Assembly: GCA_002633005.1 (NCBI GenBank)
Contig: NMRA01000164.1
Span: forward strand, 434,489 to 498,488
From: Phoronis australis
Taxonomy: Eukaryota > Phoronida > Phoronidae
Length of the DNA: 64,000 nt
Direction of reading: 5' to 3'
Shown: positions 49,301 through 62,100 of the stretch, in pieces
Layout: each line of letters opens with the position of its first letter
Numbering within the stretch: position 1 is the first letter of the stretch
Notes under the pieces: model-generated
What the model saw: only the letters and a program-made list of their open reading frames with translations
Told to the model about the DNA's origin: nothing
Database searches by the model: none
Made by a program: the position numbers and the translations under genes

Positions 49301-51395
49301 AGTTAAATCTGGTGCTAGCATCGGCATAAACTGCAAAGGTAACTTGAGCTTCCCCCTAGGTTTGGCTGTTAACAAACACCGTAGTTATCGCTAGGTGACG
49401 CCATTGTCATCGAAGTTATCACAAATTGGAGTGGTATGATCTTCACCATAGTCACAGCTGATCCCTGCCGACAACTTTGATGGACTCCAAAGTTGAGTGT
49501 TCTTACTGTAGCAACGTGTTGACCCTTCGCTGTTGAATCCAACTGCTTACTGCGAAGTAAACTTGAGCTGTTAAAACTTTGATCCAAGACTGTATTTCAT
49601 TGTTCTCTCTGAGTAACACTGCCCTAAACACCAAAGCGTGTAAGTAAGTGGGAGAGGCCTGTAATGAACTAGCTACTGATTTAGTCCCTTTGATATTATA
49701 AAACGGGCAATAATTCATAGGGGTCCCGAGGGGGGAGCAGTGAATGTATTGCTGCTCGAGATCATGCTTAGCACGTAAAATGATCAGCCAAGTCAAGCCA
49801 ACTTTCTGTGCCTGGTTTGAAGCAGTAATGAACTGTCCGTTTTTACTAAGCCCGGAGATCACAGTGGGTCCATAAAAACTTTAAATGTGCGTGTATGCAC
49901 AACATACTCCAGGTATGTTGCAACCAGATTGCATAAATATTATACGACAAGACATTTTCAAGGGAGCATAGAAGCCGGAGTCAAAAATTTGCTAAGTAGT
50001 TGATTGTAGATGTTTTAAGAGATGGGTGTATTTTTCTCTACCAACATATTTCTGGGTGTGTAGCTAATCCATTGGTGGGTGCACAATGAGAAACAGTTTG
50101 ACTGACATCACAGTGTTTACCTCCGGCTCTGTTGATGAGTCTTAGTAAAATCCAGTGAAAATTCTTTTAAGCAATAGATTTTATCACGAGTCTGCAATGT
50201 TTGTGTTCAAATATAATGTGCGAGCCTGTATTAGCAAACTTGGCTACTTCCTTTATGTTTGACATGTGTTCTGCCCAATCAAATTTGAAAAATACCTTCA
50301 AAACTTTGTTATTAACCCTATAGTAGTTTGCCAGCAGCCACTCATGCCTACAAAACTGGTTGAAGATGCAGCAGGACTGTCTGTTTACAGCTTTAATGCA
50401 CAGTCTTTCAAACGTCGGTAACATTTGTCAATCCTCCAAGGAACATAGACTGTCTTGGGATCTTTTCTGGGGTTTTGTTATGTTACTATTCAACTACTTG
50501 TTGCCAACATTGTCGCTAAAGAAAAACATTGATTGAAAATCAGTGTTTTTATTTGGGATAGTGAAATGGATTCTGCAATCTCTCTAAAATATAAAAAGTC
50601 AAGTGAATGAGGCAAAGTCTCCTTGACCACTTGCTAATCTGTGTCTGGTATTGCTAAAATGTGCCACACAACCGATTCAGAATTGAGCCTCCAATCGGGA
50701 AGGTTTTTCAACTTGGAAAAAATTTCAAATTTCTATCTTAATTGTTTGTTGCAGGATTGACAAATATACTGGGAGTTTTGACAATTATATTGTTGTTAAT
50801 AAACAGTGCTGTTGTGTATTCACCCAACTTAAAACACCAAGTTAGTATGTGGGTATTGCTTGGTTACCAACTTGATAACTGAGCAGAGAATGGATTCCCC
50901 ATGACATGATGACAAAACTTGTTTACCTGAAATTCAGCGATATTTTGTGGTAAAATGTGTCAAAGCCAAATGGGATGTTTTGTTGAGTTAACTGTTATTT
51001 TATGCTTCATAAAATTGTGTATCCTTTTTCACAAGTTGTATACATTGCTATCGCTGTCACAAATACTGTCTTACCTATGTGACAAAAAAGAAAAGTTGAT
51101 GCGACTTACACATGTAAAAAGCATCAAAAAAGCTGTGACATCTGAAACTTCCCTATGACATTTTAAAATGTGACAAATTCTGACTTGCCATTAAATATGA
51201 ATCCATTCTCTGAAACTAGAAATATATTGGACCCATTGTAAAATAATGTCAACAATCTGCAAGATTGAATTGCACTCAGCCATAATATTACCAACATATT
51301 GTATCTCTTATTTTCCTGTCGTTTTAATGAAAGAAATATTTACTTTTCAGGCTATAGCGAGTGGATCAGTAAGGGGTACTAAGGTAGAAAAGTAA
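31379..51395 (+). CDS. PITPNB: Class I phosphatidylinositol transfer protein (PITP alpha/beta type), complete
   Basis: It moves phosphatidylinositol and phosphatidylcholine between membranes. Nine exons join in frame to 286 residues: 31379-31425, 33706-33736, 35482-35663, 42446-42545, 45283-45357, 46227-46310, 48404-48577, 49101-49223, 51351-51395 (TAA). Diagnostic stretches: [20 protein letters not shown] (77-81, with the Thr and Lys that contact the inositol head group), [11 protein letters not shown] (107-117), [25 protein letters not shown] and the end SVRGTKVEK. Odd points: the N-terminus is about ten residues longer than vertebrate PITPs ([11 protein letters not shown] before HIKEF); about 12 extra residues ([10 protein letters not shown] region, 62-71) precede QYTHK; and the membrane-docking WW pair reads Trp218-Arg219. 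Alpha versus beta orthology cannot be decided, so the symbol is approximate. Confidence 0.93.
32715..33540. mobile_element. Nested elements: foldback element inside a broken palindromic element
   Basis: 32715-32775 (CAGGCGTCCTCAGCTTCTGA ... CTATGTATATGTACT) and 33470-33540 (TTGTTCTTTCTTCTAATACC ... GCGAGTTCGCAAGAAATTCG) are two parts of the family at 21735-22457. The foldback element described next sits between them, replacing the intervening part. It lies in PITP intron 1. Confidence 0.7.
32778..33463. mobile_element. Foldback element with ~283 bp inverted arms
   Basis: Left arm 32778 to about 33060 and right arm about 33180-33463 are inverted copies with few mismatches. The outer ends read AGTCGGATATAATGGACCCT, the inner ends GTTCCTTTTTCATC. 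The ~120 bp loop is rich in CATCGT words. The same peptide-like frame appears on both strands only because the arms are inverted. No transposase. Confidence 0.85.
36675..36860. repeat. Tandem repeat, about 36 bp x 5
   Basis: Unit GTGATCATATAATTTGTAAA followed by AGTTCATAGAGCAATA, five imperfect copies, in PITP intron 3. Confidence 0.85.
38620..39860. repeat. Older, diverged copy of the ~150 bp-monomer repeat family
   Basis: Recurring phrases of the type TATCTCC...AAACC..TTGA..GAT.TTCATGAA and CTNGTGGC.ATTTT are spaced roughly 100-300 bp apart. The block ends with GGGCACATTTCAGTGCTCTG ... GTTGCTCTTGTT at about 39819-39858, the same ending as the repeat at 42840-44370. It is more decayed than that copy. 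In PITP intron 3. Confidence 0.6.
40250..40500. repeat. Assembly stitch plus short tandem repeat
   Basis: An N at 40278 is flanked by the same ~25 bases (TGAAGATTTGACAC...TGCAGCTG) on both sides, one mismatch apart, so the two contig ends overlapped and were not merged. Next to it, about 40345-40500, a ~90 bp unit (GATTAAACTTCATC...GTTCACTTGATAAT) occurs twice. Confidence 0.7.
42840..44370. repeat. Higher-order tandem repeat, ~450 bp unit of three ~150 bp monomers
   Basis: The word CTAGTGGC marks each monomer: 43053, 43198, 43359, 43503, 43648, 43811, 43952. Spacings are 145, 161, 144, 145, 163 and 141, so the pattern repeats every three monomers (450, 450, 452, 449). Monomers three apart are far more alike than neighbours. 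Each also carries TATCTCC / TATCAAC..AAACCG and GAT.TT.TGAAATT. It begins near 42840 with CCGTTCGTCCGTCTGTCCGTCC and ends near 44366 with GTTGCTCTTGTT. It fills much of PITP intron 4. Confidence 0.85.
46034..46094. repeat. AT-rich tandem repeat, 30 bp x 2
   Basis: ATACATATACGTATATATGT plus ACATAATTAT occurs twice in a row, inside a longer TA/TG-rich stretch from 46015. In PITP intron 5. Confidence 0.8.
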
Positions 51396-53101
51396 CTACA
51401 GCTTGTGGGGAGTGATTTTACCATGGTGTTTTTCTACTGGTCATAAGACCCATCCTCAATTGTCAGTGTATATAGGACCTACAAACATGTTAGATGGATA
51501 CCTATTTATATATTGCTGATGTATAGAATTGTCGATGAATGTATAAAAAATTATTTTTGCAAACATCTCTTCAAATTAGATGGATTTTAGTGTTGTGTTG
51601 TTATGAATTTGTGAGAACATCAGAATCGCTCGTTGTTGCATATGTTATTTTATCGTGGAAATAGAGAAAATGAAATTGTCCCATGATTTATCATTATTCT
51701 CGTGCTGGGGTCATTCCTTTGCAATTAAATACGATAAAATTTCAGGAATTTCTGACAAAGATACTTGCCAAAATTGTTTTTTCATTTTGCAAAGGTTTCT
51801 CAAATCGTTGTTTGAGGATTATTATGGCATTTCTAGAGAAAATTCAGGTTGTTATCCGCCATATTATGTTCTGAATTAGCGAGATTTTACTGCACATAGG
51901 CACAGAATGAGGGGAATCCATGCTGACTGCACCTCCGCATGATGCCGAAGACATCAGGCATCACCCATTGGCTCATGTGATTGTAATTATAGTTAATTAG
52001 CTGTGTAACACAGTTGGCCTGGATTCCGAGAATGACCCTTGATGCGTATTGTGTAAGAGCTGTTAACTGTTGTGATTAGTGCATGACACGAAATCTGTCT
52101 CTGATTAGTTTCAATGGTAAATGAAATATTCAAATGTTTGTAATAGCAGAAGCGAGCTTCATTTGTGTTGCTTTTATCCGATCGTCAATTGTGGAAACGA
52201 CTGTTCATTATTTGTGATAAATTAATACACTTTCTGTTCTGCTTGCTACTTTTTTTCGTGGCAATTACTCATTTGAAACTGGGCCAGTAGAACTTAATCA
52301 TATGTATTAAAACTCCCTCTACCCTTTGTGTGCATCGCTCATGATTCAGAATCAAGGTTAAAGGTCAAGGACACGCTTAAAACCGGTATTAACCAGCATT
52401 CTATCTTTTGATTTAAACCACTTACAGCTATAAAACTAGACTCAATTTGTTCTCTTCTCAAATGTAAAGTGGTTTCTGGGCTTGAAAAAATGAAGCTTTT
52501 GAAAGTTGGGAAAAAACATGAGAACAGTAAGTGGTCTAAATCAAATAGTTTTGACAAAAGGCACGTTTCAAGCAGCTTTGTGTTTGGCCATTCAAGTGCA
52601 TTTGTAAATAATGAGACTCCAAAATAACGAGTCTTAAGTCCAATGCCATTGTGTGGGATAACTTTTTTTTTGAAATTTTACTGTAATATTCAATGTAAAA
52701 GTATGGTGAAAACCAATTGATATCAGTTCAACATTTTCAACCCACCAGATCCCAAGCCATTGAATATTTTTATTTCAAATTTACTGGGCAACGTATCCAT
52801 CTTTTTCACGTTTTTCTTTGAGCACTTGACAATTGTAGGGATCTCTCAAAGACACTATATGTCACAACAACGGGCAAACTGAGAACAGATACATTAGACT
52901 GGAGTAGTAACATCCTGTGTCGCATTACAATATTGTGGGTTCACCATCTTACAAATAAATTGTTTCAGACAATATATTTGTTTTTGTGATATACAAATCT
53001 TCATATGGCGAAATGACAAAGCTAATCGTGTTCGAATACTTAAAACATTACATTGAATTTACACAGTCTGAATTCAACAAATCGTCCCTTGAAACCTGTT
53101 G
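51396..53101. other. Convergent intergenic region (PITP 3' / PPIL2 3')
   Basis: It contains the two 3' UTRs. A hairpin-capable pair lies at 52406-52425 (TTTGATTTAAACCACTTAC) and 52527-52545 (its near complement), about 100 bases apart. No gene seen. Confidence 0.55.
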
Positions 53102-56100
53102 CTACCATGAACTGAAGTTTCCAAAGGCACCAGTGGACTTGCTCTTTTTCTTCAACGGTGCGTCGGGTACTTCTTCGTTCGTGTCTCGTTTCCTGAGAAA
53201 AAAAAGGTACACGATGCAACAATAATGACTAGTATAACTAGTCAGTAAAAGGTTCAGTAATAATGGCTGCTAGTGAAGGTTTTTACCCACTCCAGTGTCA
53301 TTCCTGAACTAACAGTGGGTTACCTAAAAATGTTGATATTGTTCACGAACTACAGGAAAACGTAGATTTTATGTTTTAACGTTACGACTTCTATTTATTA
53401 TGACGTGATGGACAAATTAGTCTGGTGATGACCTTTCATAATTTCATGTTAACTCTTGTTACATATGCTACAACTTAGTACCAAGTGTTCACCAGAGGCT
53501 GCGCTTTTGAATCATTTGGTGTGATTAAGCAAAAGACACATATCCAGCTAATGAACTGTGCTGCGTCGCATTGAATCCACAACGCACTTTGTAGCATTTA
53601 CATTAAGATATGTTTCTGAAACCACTTACAGCGCACTGGCATTAATGTATTTTCCCACACCAGCTTTGAACACTGTCGGCTTTTCATCAGTTTTCGGCTT
53701 CACCAGTCGTTGAGACTGCGCTAGTTTTTCGTCTTCTTCCTTTTTGGCAGCTTCTGCTCGTTCTTTGGCTAGCTGTAAACAAATGGTGACTAAGCAATTA
53801 TGTCTTGAGTATTTTTCTGAATAGTAAACAAGTTTGATGGAGGCATCTTGCACATGAAGCAATCTAAATTCAGGATTTAATGACAGTAAGAAAATATGAT
53901 GGCCTGTATGTACACACTAAAGCAAATTCATCAAGATGATCTGAGACATTCTTGGTAAAATTCATTCGATAAATATGAAACGCAGCGCAGTGATGTATTG
54001 CATTACCTGTTCCTGTGCCTCTTCATATGGGTCAGAAAAAATGACGGCATTCTCAAGTACTATATCTTCCTGTAATGAAAATCTTATACTGTGAAATCCT
54101 CTCCATTACATCCTAAGCAACACTTTGGAAAAAGAATTGAGGAAAGTGCATCAATGAAAATACCCCCGTTAAAGCCGCTATGAACCAAGTTCTGGTGTTA
54201 AGGAGTGACAATCTAATCCTATACCATAATTCATGCCACTATTTTGGGACATTAGTTTCACTATTTCAACAAAAATTATCAATATAGCGTTAAGCCAATT
54301 TTTAAAAATACCCTAGCAAAAACAATTCGAGTTGATTTTGTCCAAACATCTCAAAAACAATTCAGTGAAATTTTTAAATACGTTTAAATCAAGTTGAAAC
54401 CATTCACTCTGAAAAAATCATCAAATAAACTAAAAAAATTTTTAAGCACACCTCACTAAAAATAAACTCACAAGAGGGCAGTCATTTTTGTCACACTTCA
54501 CAGCCTCCATCTTGTCTAGTGTGTCCAGTCCACCGACGACCCTGCCAAAAACCGAGTGCTTACTGTCAAGATGTCGGCATGAACGGAACGTGATGAAACT
54601 GAAATAACAAAAAACAGGCAATGTTAGCAACACTCTTTAAGAGTTTAGGGCAAAATATTTCGCATACTAAATAACAATGTGGTCATGTGTCAAAACATTT
54701 GATGTAAATACGTTAACTAGATGTCTTTTATGGGCTGATAGCCTCAGTAGGTGTACAATGAATCATTTTCATGACCACACTTTGCACATGTATTTTTAAA
54801 GGAGCAGGCAAATCAGCAGAGTTATAAGAACGTAAAAACGAGAGAACGCAGCTCATTTGGATTGGCTGACATTTTTGGACCGTGAGAAATTTATCTTTAC
54901 TAATTTAATTTTTATACAAAATTTTCAAAATGCTTTTAATAGTAAGTAGAATATGCCAAAGTGATAAAAACAGCCTTTGAAAACGGTAATGTTCCCTCGA
55001 TAGCATATAGAATACCATGGCAACGGATAAAGCATGAAGGGAGACATTTTCATAGCAATCAAACCACAACAGGTACACTACACAGAATGCAGAAGGCATG
55101 AACAATTTAATTGAGTATTACGCAAGGTACTGGGGAATACTAAATAATAGTTTTGACAGAAGGGTGTACATGGAAATTTAGAGTAACCACTTATTTAGCG
55201 TGGGCTTGAAAGATTAGCCTATTTGCAGGGAGCTTCCGTAAAAAAGTCGTCATTTCGTAGGGTCTGTTCCAAAAACCCCATGGTTTGGTAACATTACTTC
55301 TATAACTCTAACCATTGAGTAAGGATTCTTGGACAGAACCTTTAATTCATTAAGTCTAATGTAGTACAAGACGGGAGGCTACATTGTCTAAAGAGTGTAC
55401 ATCTTTTGCAAAGAAGTTTTAAAATGGAGATAATGTTGAAAAACCTGTAAATTTGTGTACTTGGAAAAGGGGAATGACTTGTAGAGTTTCAAATTACGCT
55501 TTGTACGAAACTTTGAAAAGGTATCCTCTCCTAGGTAATTTTGTCAAAAAAGGCACCTTTTCATTAGGAAACTGGTTATGAAAGTCACTCTAATGGGGGG
55601 CACATTCCAAACGCATTGGTAATTCATACTCAAATGTTCTACCAAACAGTAATCTCCCCACATGAATAATGACTGTACTGACCAATCAGTCATGACTTAC
55701 AACTGTGACTTGTTTGTATCAGGCCCAGAGTTGGCCATGCTCAGTATCCCCCTCCCACTGTGTGTAAGGTTGGGCTTGAACTCATCCTTAAAAGGTGTGC
55801 CCCAGATAGATTCACCTCCTAGAAACATAAAAGGGCTCTCGTTCAAATAACATCAATACAGGTCAAAATCATACACGGTACAGTATTTGCTCATGAGCAG
55901 TACTTTTTTGAACCTTGACAACAGACACACACATGATAATTAAAAGTTACATTTTGATGAAAACTATTAATCTTTATCAGGTGTATAGAGTCACTCCATG
56001 GACATACAGTTATTTAAAACTTCATTGAGAGCTGTTGAGCTGTATGAAAAAACAAAATCAAAGCTTAGACACTTATCCCTGCAAAATCAATCTCCAAATT

Positions 56101-59100
56101 TTTGTTACCATAGTAGAATGTTGCTAGGAAGAATATCCACAGCATTTACGGTTAAAAACACCACAGAGATTTATAGGGCTGGCAAGTCTTCTCAAAAATT
56201 GGCTGCTGTATTTCACATGCAAGTTATCTCTCAATTTCAAATGAATGTTTAAACCAACGCCAACATGTGAGGAAATTTTATGAACAGTTTAGTAAAGCAG
56301 CGTATTTCCTGATGACCGAAGGTAATAGTCGCTTTACCTAAATAACACAGTCCAGCTTTACAGGTCATATTTTCTTTATTTCACTTTAAGGCTTTAAGCA
56401 ATAAAAGGTGAGTAAGATAAGTGTGATAGTTGCTGACAGGTGGCAAACCCTCAATTCTAACAGACCCACATGCCACCTTGTTTTGGTGAGGCTGAACTTC
56501 CTAAGAGCAGAAGAGCAGAATTCAATGAAACAGAAGAGCAGCATACAATGTCAAAAGAAGAGCTACAAACAATGCCAACAGAAGAGCAGCACACCATGTC
56601 AACAGAAGAGCAGCATACAATGTCAAAAGAAGAGCTACAAACAATGCAAACAGAAGAGCAGCATANCAGAAGAGCAGCATACGATGCCAACAGAAGAGCG
56701 GCATACTATGCCAACAGAAGAGCAGCACACAATGTCAACAGAAGAGCAGCATACAATGCCAACAGAAGAGCAGCATACTATGCCAACAGAAGAGCAGCAC
56801 ACAATGCCAACAAAAGAGCAGCATACAATGCCAACAGCTGATTACCTTTTCCTGTGCCTTCAGGATCCCCTCCTTGTATCTGCAAAAAACACAAAGTATC
56901 AGTGAATGAAATCTGGAATTTTTAAAAAGAAAATTTATAAAAAAATACAAAACTGATCAAAACACAATGACGATAAATGTAAATAAAACACATAATTACA
57001 GAAACTATATACTAGCTAATAAAGGAGGTTGAAAGAATAATGAGATAAAATGAGCAAGGATAGTAATTAACATACATGATTAGACAAAATGGAATAGTAC
57101 AATTATGGTACATGATCATTGAGCAGCTCAAGTACGACATTAATTTGAGACGAACCCTTTGAGACCGCTAGTGTAAGATCTAAACCAACTTTTGAGCGTC
57201 AAGAAAGTCTTGCTTATATTTGTTAAGCTGAAAATTTTCTAGGGTGCTTAACATCTAGTCATATTCTGAATTTCTAGTAACACAGCTACATAAAGTCTTC
57301 TATGTCATTAGAAACAATGCCTGCTCATGGCACCATATACTTTGTCAATGTGTTAAGTGATTGCAGTACTGTAGTGCCCATTGGATTAAAATACCTCTTT
57401 GAAGTGTGATGGACAATTTGGCTTATGAGTCCTAATGTCGGTGGAAACGCTACCAACTGACAAGGCTGATATCTGAATTTGGAAACCATTGGATCTGAGA
57501 CTCAATGAGAAACATTGCTGATGTTATCAACTGGTGTGACTTTCAATACAAGTAACAACCTCTCAGTGACATAATTAGAGACAAACTAAAATGAACAGGA
57601 TTCCTGAAATTACTTCAATACATATAGTCAGTTTATTACATGTTACGTCCTGCAAANTTTTCCAGCCTACTCTCAACCAATAATGATGTGACAGTTCATT
57701 ATTAGCCCAGATGTCATCTCTAATTTGAGTAAGGAACAATTTTGAGACCAATTTCTTAACTTCTAGTCTTCCAAAGCAAAAGTTATTTTTTGACGGAAGG
57801 TCGATTAATAGCTGCTTTATTTATGAGAAAAATGAATTACTAAGTCACTATGTTGGCAATGCCAACAGAAGAGCAGCATACAATGCCAACAGAAGAGCAG
57901 CATACAATGCCAACAAAAGAGCAGCATACATTACCTTTTCCTGTGCCTTCAGGATCCCCTCCTTGTATCTGCAAAAAACACAAAGTATCAGTGAATGAAA
58001 TCTGGAATTTTTAAAAAGAAAATTTATAAAAAATACAAAACTGATCAAAACACAATGACGATAAATATAAATAAAACACATAATTACAGAAACTATATAG
58101 CTAATAAAGGAGGTTGAAAGAATAATGAGATAAAATGAGCAAAGATAGTAATTAACATACATGATTAGATAAAATGGAATAGTACAATTATGGTACATGA
58201 TCATTGAGCAGCTCAAGTATGACATTAATTTGAGACGAACCCTTTGAGACCGCTAGTGTAAGATCTAAACCAACTTTTGAGCGTCAAGAAAGTCTTGCTT
58301 ATATTTGTTAAGCTGAAAATTTTCTAGGGTGCTTAACATCTAGTCATATTCTGAATTTCTAGTAACACAGCTACATAAAGTCTTCTATGTCATTAGAAAC
58401 AATGCCTGCTCATGGCACCATATACTTTGTCAATGTGTTAAGTGATTGCAGTACTGTAGTGCCCATTGGATTAAAATACCTCTTTGAAGTGTGATGGACA
58501 ATTTGGCTTATGAGTCCTAATGTCGGTGGAAACGCTACCAACTGACAAGGCTGATATCTGAATTTGGAAACCATTGGATCTGAGACTCAATGAGAAACAT
58601 TGCTGATGTTATCAACTGGTGTGACTTTCAATACAAGTAACAACCTCTCAGTGACATAATTAGAGACAAACTAAAATGAACAGGATTCCTGAAATTACTT
58701 CAATACATATAGTCAGTTTATTACATGTTACGTCCTGCAAACTGGCCTCTGTACTACAGAACAGAGTATGTCTGCTCTATAGTACAGAGGTCATTGTAGT
58801 GATGAACGAAGCATATCTATACCTATGTTACCTGAATTTATGTTTTATCTTAAATCATCATCATGTCTCTCGGGACACTACGTCCTCAGTGTGACCCAGT
58901 GACAAGAGGTATATTCAGAGAGTTTGAGAAAAATGGACCAAAAATTATAAATAACTATTGTCATGTCATCTTTTAACGAGACTTGCATTAGTTAGGACAT
59001 CCTGCCGAATTATACTAAATACAAACTTACCATGAAATTTCTAATAGACCTGTGAAACTTGGTGCCATTGTAGTATTTTTTCTGGCACAACTTGATAAAG

Positions 59101-62100
59101 TTCTCGCACGTCCTCGGGACCATATCACAGTGCAGTTCCACATTTAATTGTCCTTTAGTAGTGATAAGTCGTACATATCCTTTTTTCTTCACTCTCTCGT
59201 ACAATAACACCGACTCGTCAATTATGGCTAAAACAAACCCAATACATTATGCTTCACTGCATTGACAAAAAACCTGGGACCTGTTTCTTCAAAGGCCATA
59301 AATGGGGTTGTAGATAAGTATATCATAGACTTGATTTTGGAAATACGATGCTGGGTTTATTTTCCGAACAAAACATTGGAACTGACGTTAGGTGGATTAT
59401 TTTTCATGACTGAATGACTGCCTTCAAGATTCACTCTAATGAACAGGGAGCAAATTCAAAACAAAGCCCTGATGTAGGGTACACACTAGCTAGAAACCTA
59501 GGCAGTATGGAGTCAACATTTACACTAATCCCATTTCGTATGTGATGTAAAATTTATGATAGGATACAAAATGTCAAAAAACGTGTATAAAGGTGCTCTC
59601 AATTTTTACATTGAGCAAACCATCCACTGACATTAGGAATATTCATACAAAAAACATACTGAATTGATCCAAAAAAATCATGCAACTAAGTTTTCCACAA
59701 GACTGAAACAAAATATCACCATTTTAGTGTTTACAAACAATAACAACTCGAGTATATTTAATCTATCAAAACCAAGCAGCCGGGCATTAACTAGTGGACA
59801 TCAGGAAGACTAAAATCGCAAAAAAACACTTTTCAAATTTGAACACTACATATTGGTACTATTTGTCTAGACAAGCACCTACCTGCCTCTTGATAGTTGG
59901 CTCTGTCTACTGCTGTTGAGGTGAAGGAGGCAGCTACCTTGCCTGTAGAGTAGTGTGCCTGCAAGTAAACATTGGACAGGCTACCCAAATAACACGACTC
60001 ATGCATCCGTTAACTGAGTTCACTAACTCATGACTGCCGACGCATTCATGAACACATCTCTGCACGCGCAAAACATGGCTCACACATGCAAAAAGTACTG
60101 CTCCAGCACCAGTGCAATCACAGCTCACAGGCTCTTCATTGAATCATGCACATGATTCTTAGCCAGGTGAATCAGTGAGTCATGTATTTAGGTGTGTAAG
60201 CCATGTTTGTAAGTTAATGAGCTGAGTTTACAGGTCTGCGAGTCAGGAGTGTTAGCAGTGTTGTTCGGGTAGCCTGGGGGAGAAATGAACAGCAGACCAC
60301 ATTTTTGTCATGGCCACAGCATTTTGATTATTACACTGCATAACACTTCTTTAAGGTGCGATTAACAAAACATTAAAAATGGTGATACCAAAATAAGATT
60401 AATCATAAAAATGGCGAGATTAAAATAAGACTTAATCATTAAAAAATAGCAAATGGTAACAACAATACTAAAAAACACCAACAAACTAAAAAAAATGTAA
60501 ACTTGCTTTAAAATGCTACAAATTTGGAAAGTTTCACAGTCTGTTTGATAGATTATTTCAGAGTCTAGCAGTACCACTAAAACAAACAATATGTACTCAC
60601 AGCATTAAATTTGTCAGCTTTTGCAGCCAGGTCAGAAGACTTTTCCTGCAATAAATTGGAACAGTTGAGTATTACTTTGGTTTTGGTTGATGTATATTTT
60701 TTCAGTTGTTTTATATATTCAATCTTGTTATGATCGTTCAGATTAAGCGGTAAATACTTTTTTGTGCAATGGCATTTTTTTTGGAACAGGAGGCTAATAT
60801 TCACTATGTGAAAAAAGGGCCATCTTTTTATTATTTGAATATAAGGAAACCAGAAAGTTGTTCACAAGCACAGGGAATAAGGATGCCAAGTGACTGCAGG
60901 TGTAACTACTGTCTGACAACTATTACTCAGTAAACAACAAGGTTCTCATTACCAACTACTTAATTTTGAAGCACGAAACGAGTTAGGTATCTTCCAACAA
61001 ACACTCAAACATGATCTATTTGAATCAAATATTAACAAAGTTTGTGACTTGAAGCAAATAAATATATAAATTCAAATCATTTCAAGTATGACCAACAGTT
61101 ACTTTCACAGAATAAAATAACTTGGTCAACCAACGGACGCTAATGTGTCCGCCTGGCTAAGTACGACAAACAATTACTATTTCAGACTTCAGATCTATTC
61201 TGACAGTAATCGCATTTGAAGGGTTTGTATATTCTCTAGAACGAGACACATGGTGCCTTTTAAGACAATGATTGAGGAATTTTACTATTATATTGCTGCA
61301 GTCTTACTGGTGCTTGATAGGAGCTCTCTAGTTCTTTTAAGATGTCCTTTGTTTCAGCATTCACAGACTTCAATCTATAGAGAGGGTCTTTTTTGGCTTT
61401 CTCTTCCTCTGAAAATATCACAATCTATATAAAGCTGGCAATTACCTTCAAAAGTTAATTTTCAAGCCTTAGGGCATACCTTCGTTTTAAGCATAGCTTT
61501 ACAATTCCTATATTTAAATAGATTTCACGATACAAGTTTTTTGAAATACAACAAATGCCACTATAAACCACATCCAGGTGTCAAGACCGAATTTCTTCAC
61601 GGCCCCATATGCTCCACCAAGGGAAAATCAACGAGTTCTTATTATTTGATTGAATTGAAACTGGTTACACTCAAACGCCTGGTTACTCCCCTCCTAGCCA
61701 CACTGCTTGCTTTGGCAGCTGAAGTTGACTTGCTGTGGCATGCACACTTCACTTACTGACAAAAACAGCAACACCCTGTAAGTTCTTATCAAGTCTAGAA
61801 GTCATTTCTAATCGGAGTGAGGAACAAAATGAGATCAATTTTATATTAGTACGCAACCTTAATCAAACTTTTTTCACAGGCTTTTTGCCCCTTTAACAAA
61901 AAGCTCAGTCTTAAAGCTGTATGATTAGTCAGCAAAATGAATATGACAAAAGCAGCTTGTATCTTTTTTCCATAACATCATTATCAGCTATGAAGTAATT
62001 AGTCATAGTAAAATTAATAAACAAGTATAAAGCCATATAAATCAAGAGCAGTGGCAGTGTATTTCAAGCACATTTACATGACTTAGTTTTATACTGCTGT

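Noticed and set aside
56408-56905. 165-residue open frame with TEEQHTMP repeats
   Set aside because: It is the 24 bp minisatellite read in frame; it contains an N and overlaps a PPIL2 intron and exon on the other strand.
57935-57968. Second [11 protein letters not shown] exon as a real mutually exclusive exon
   Set aside because: The surrounding ~800 bp are nearly identical and an N marks the join, so an allelic duplicate is more likely than exon duplication.
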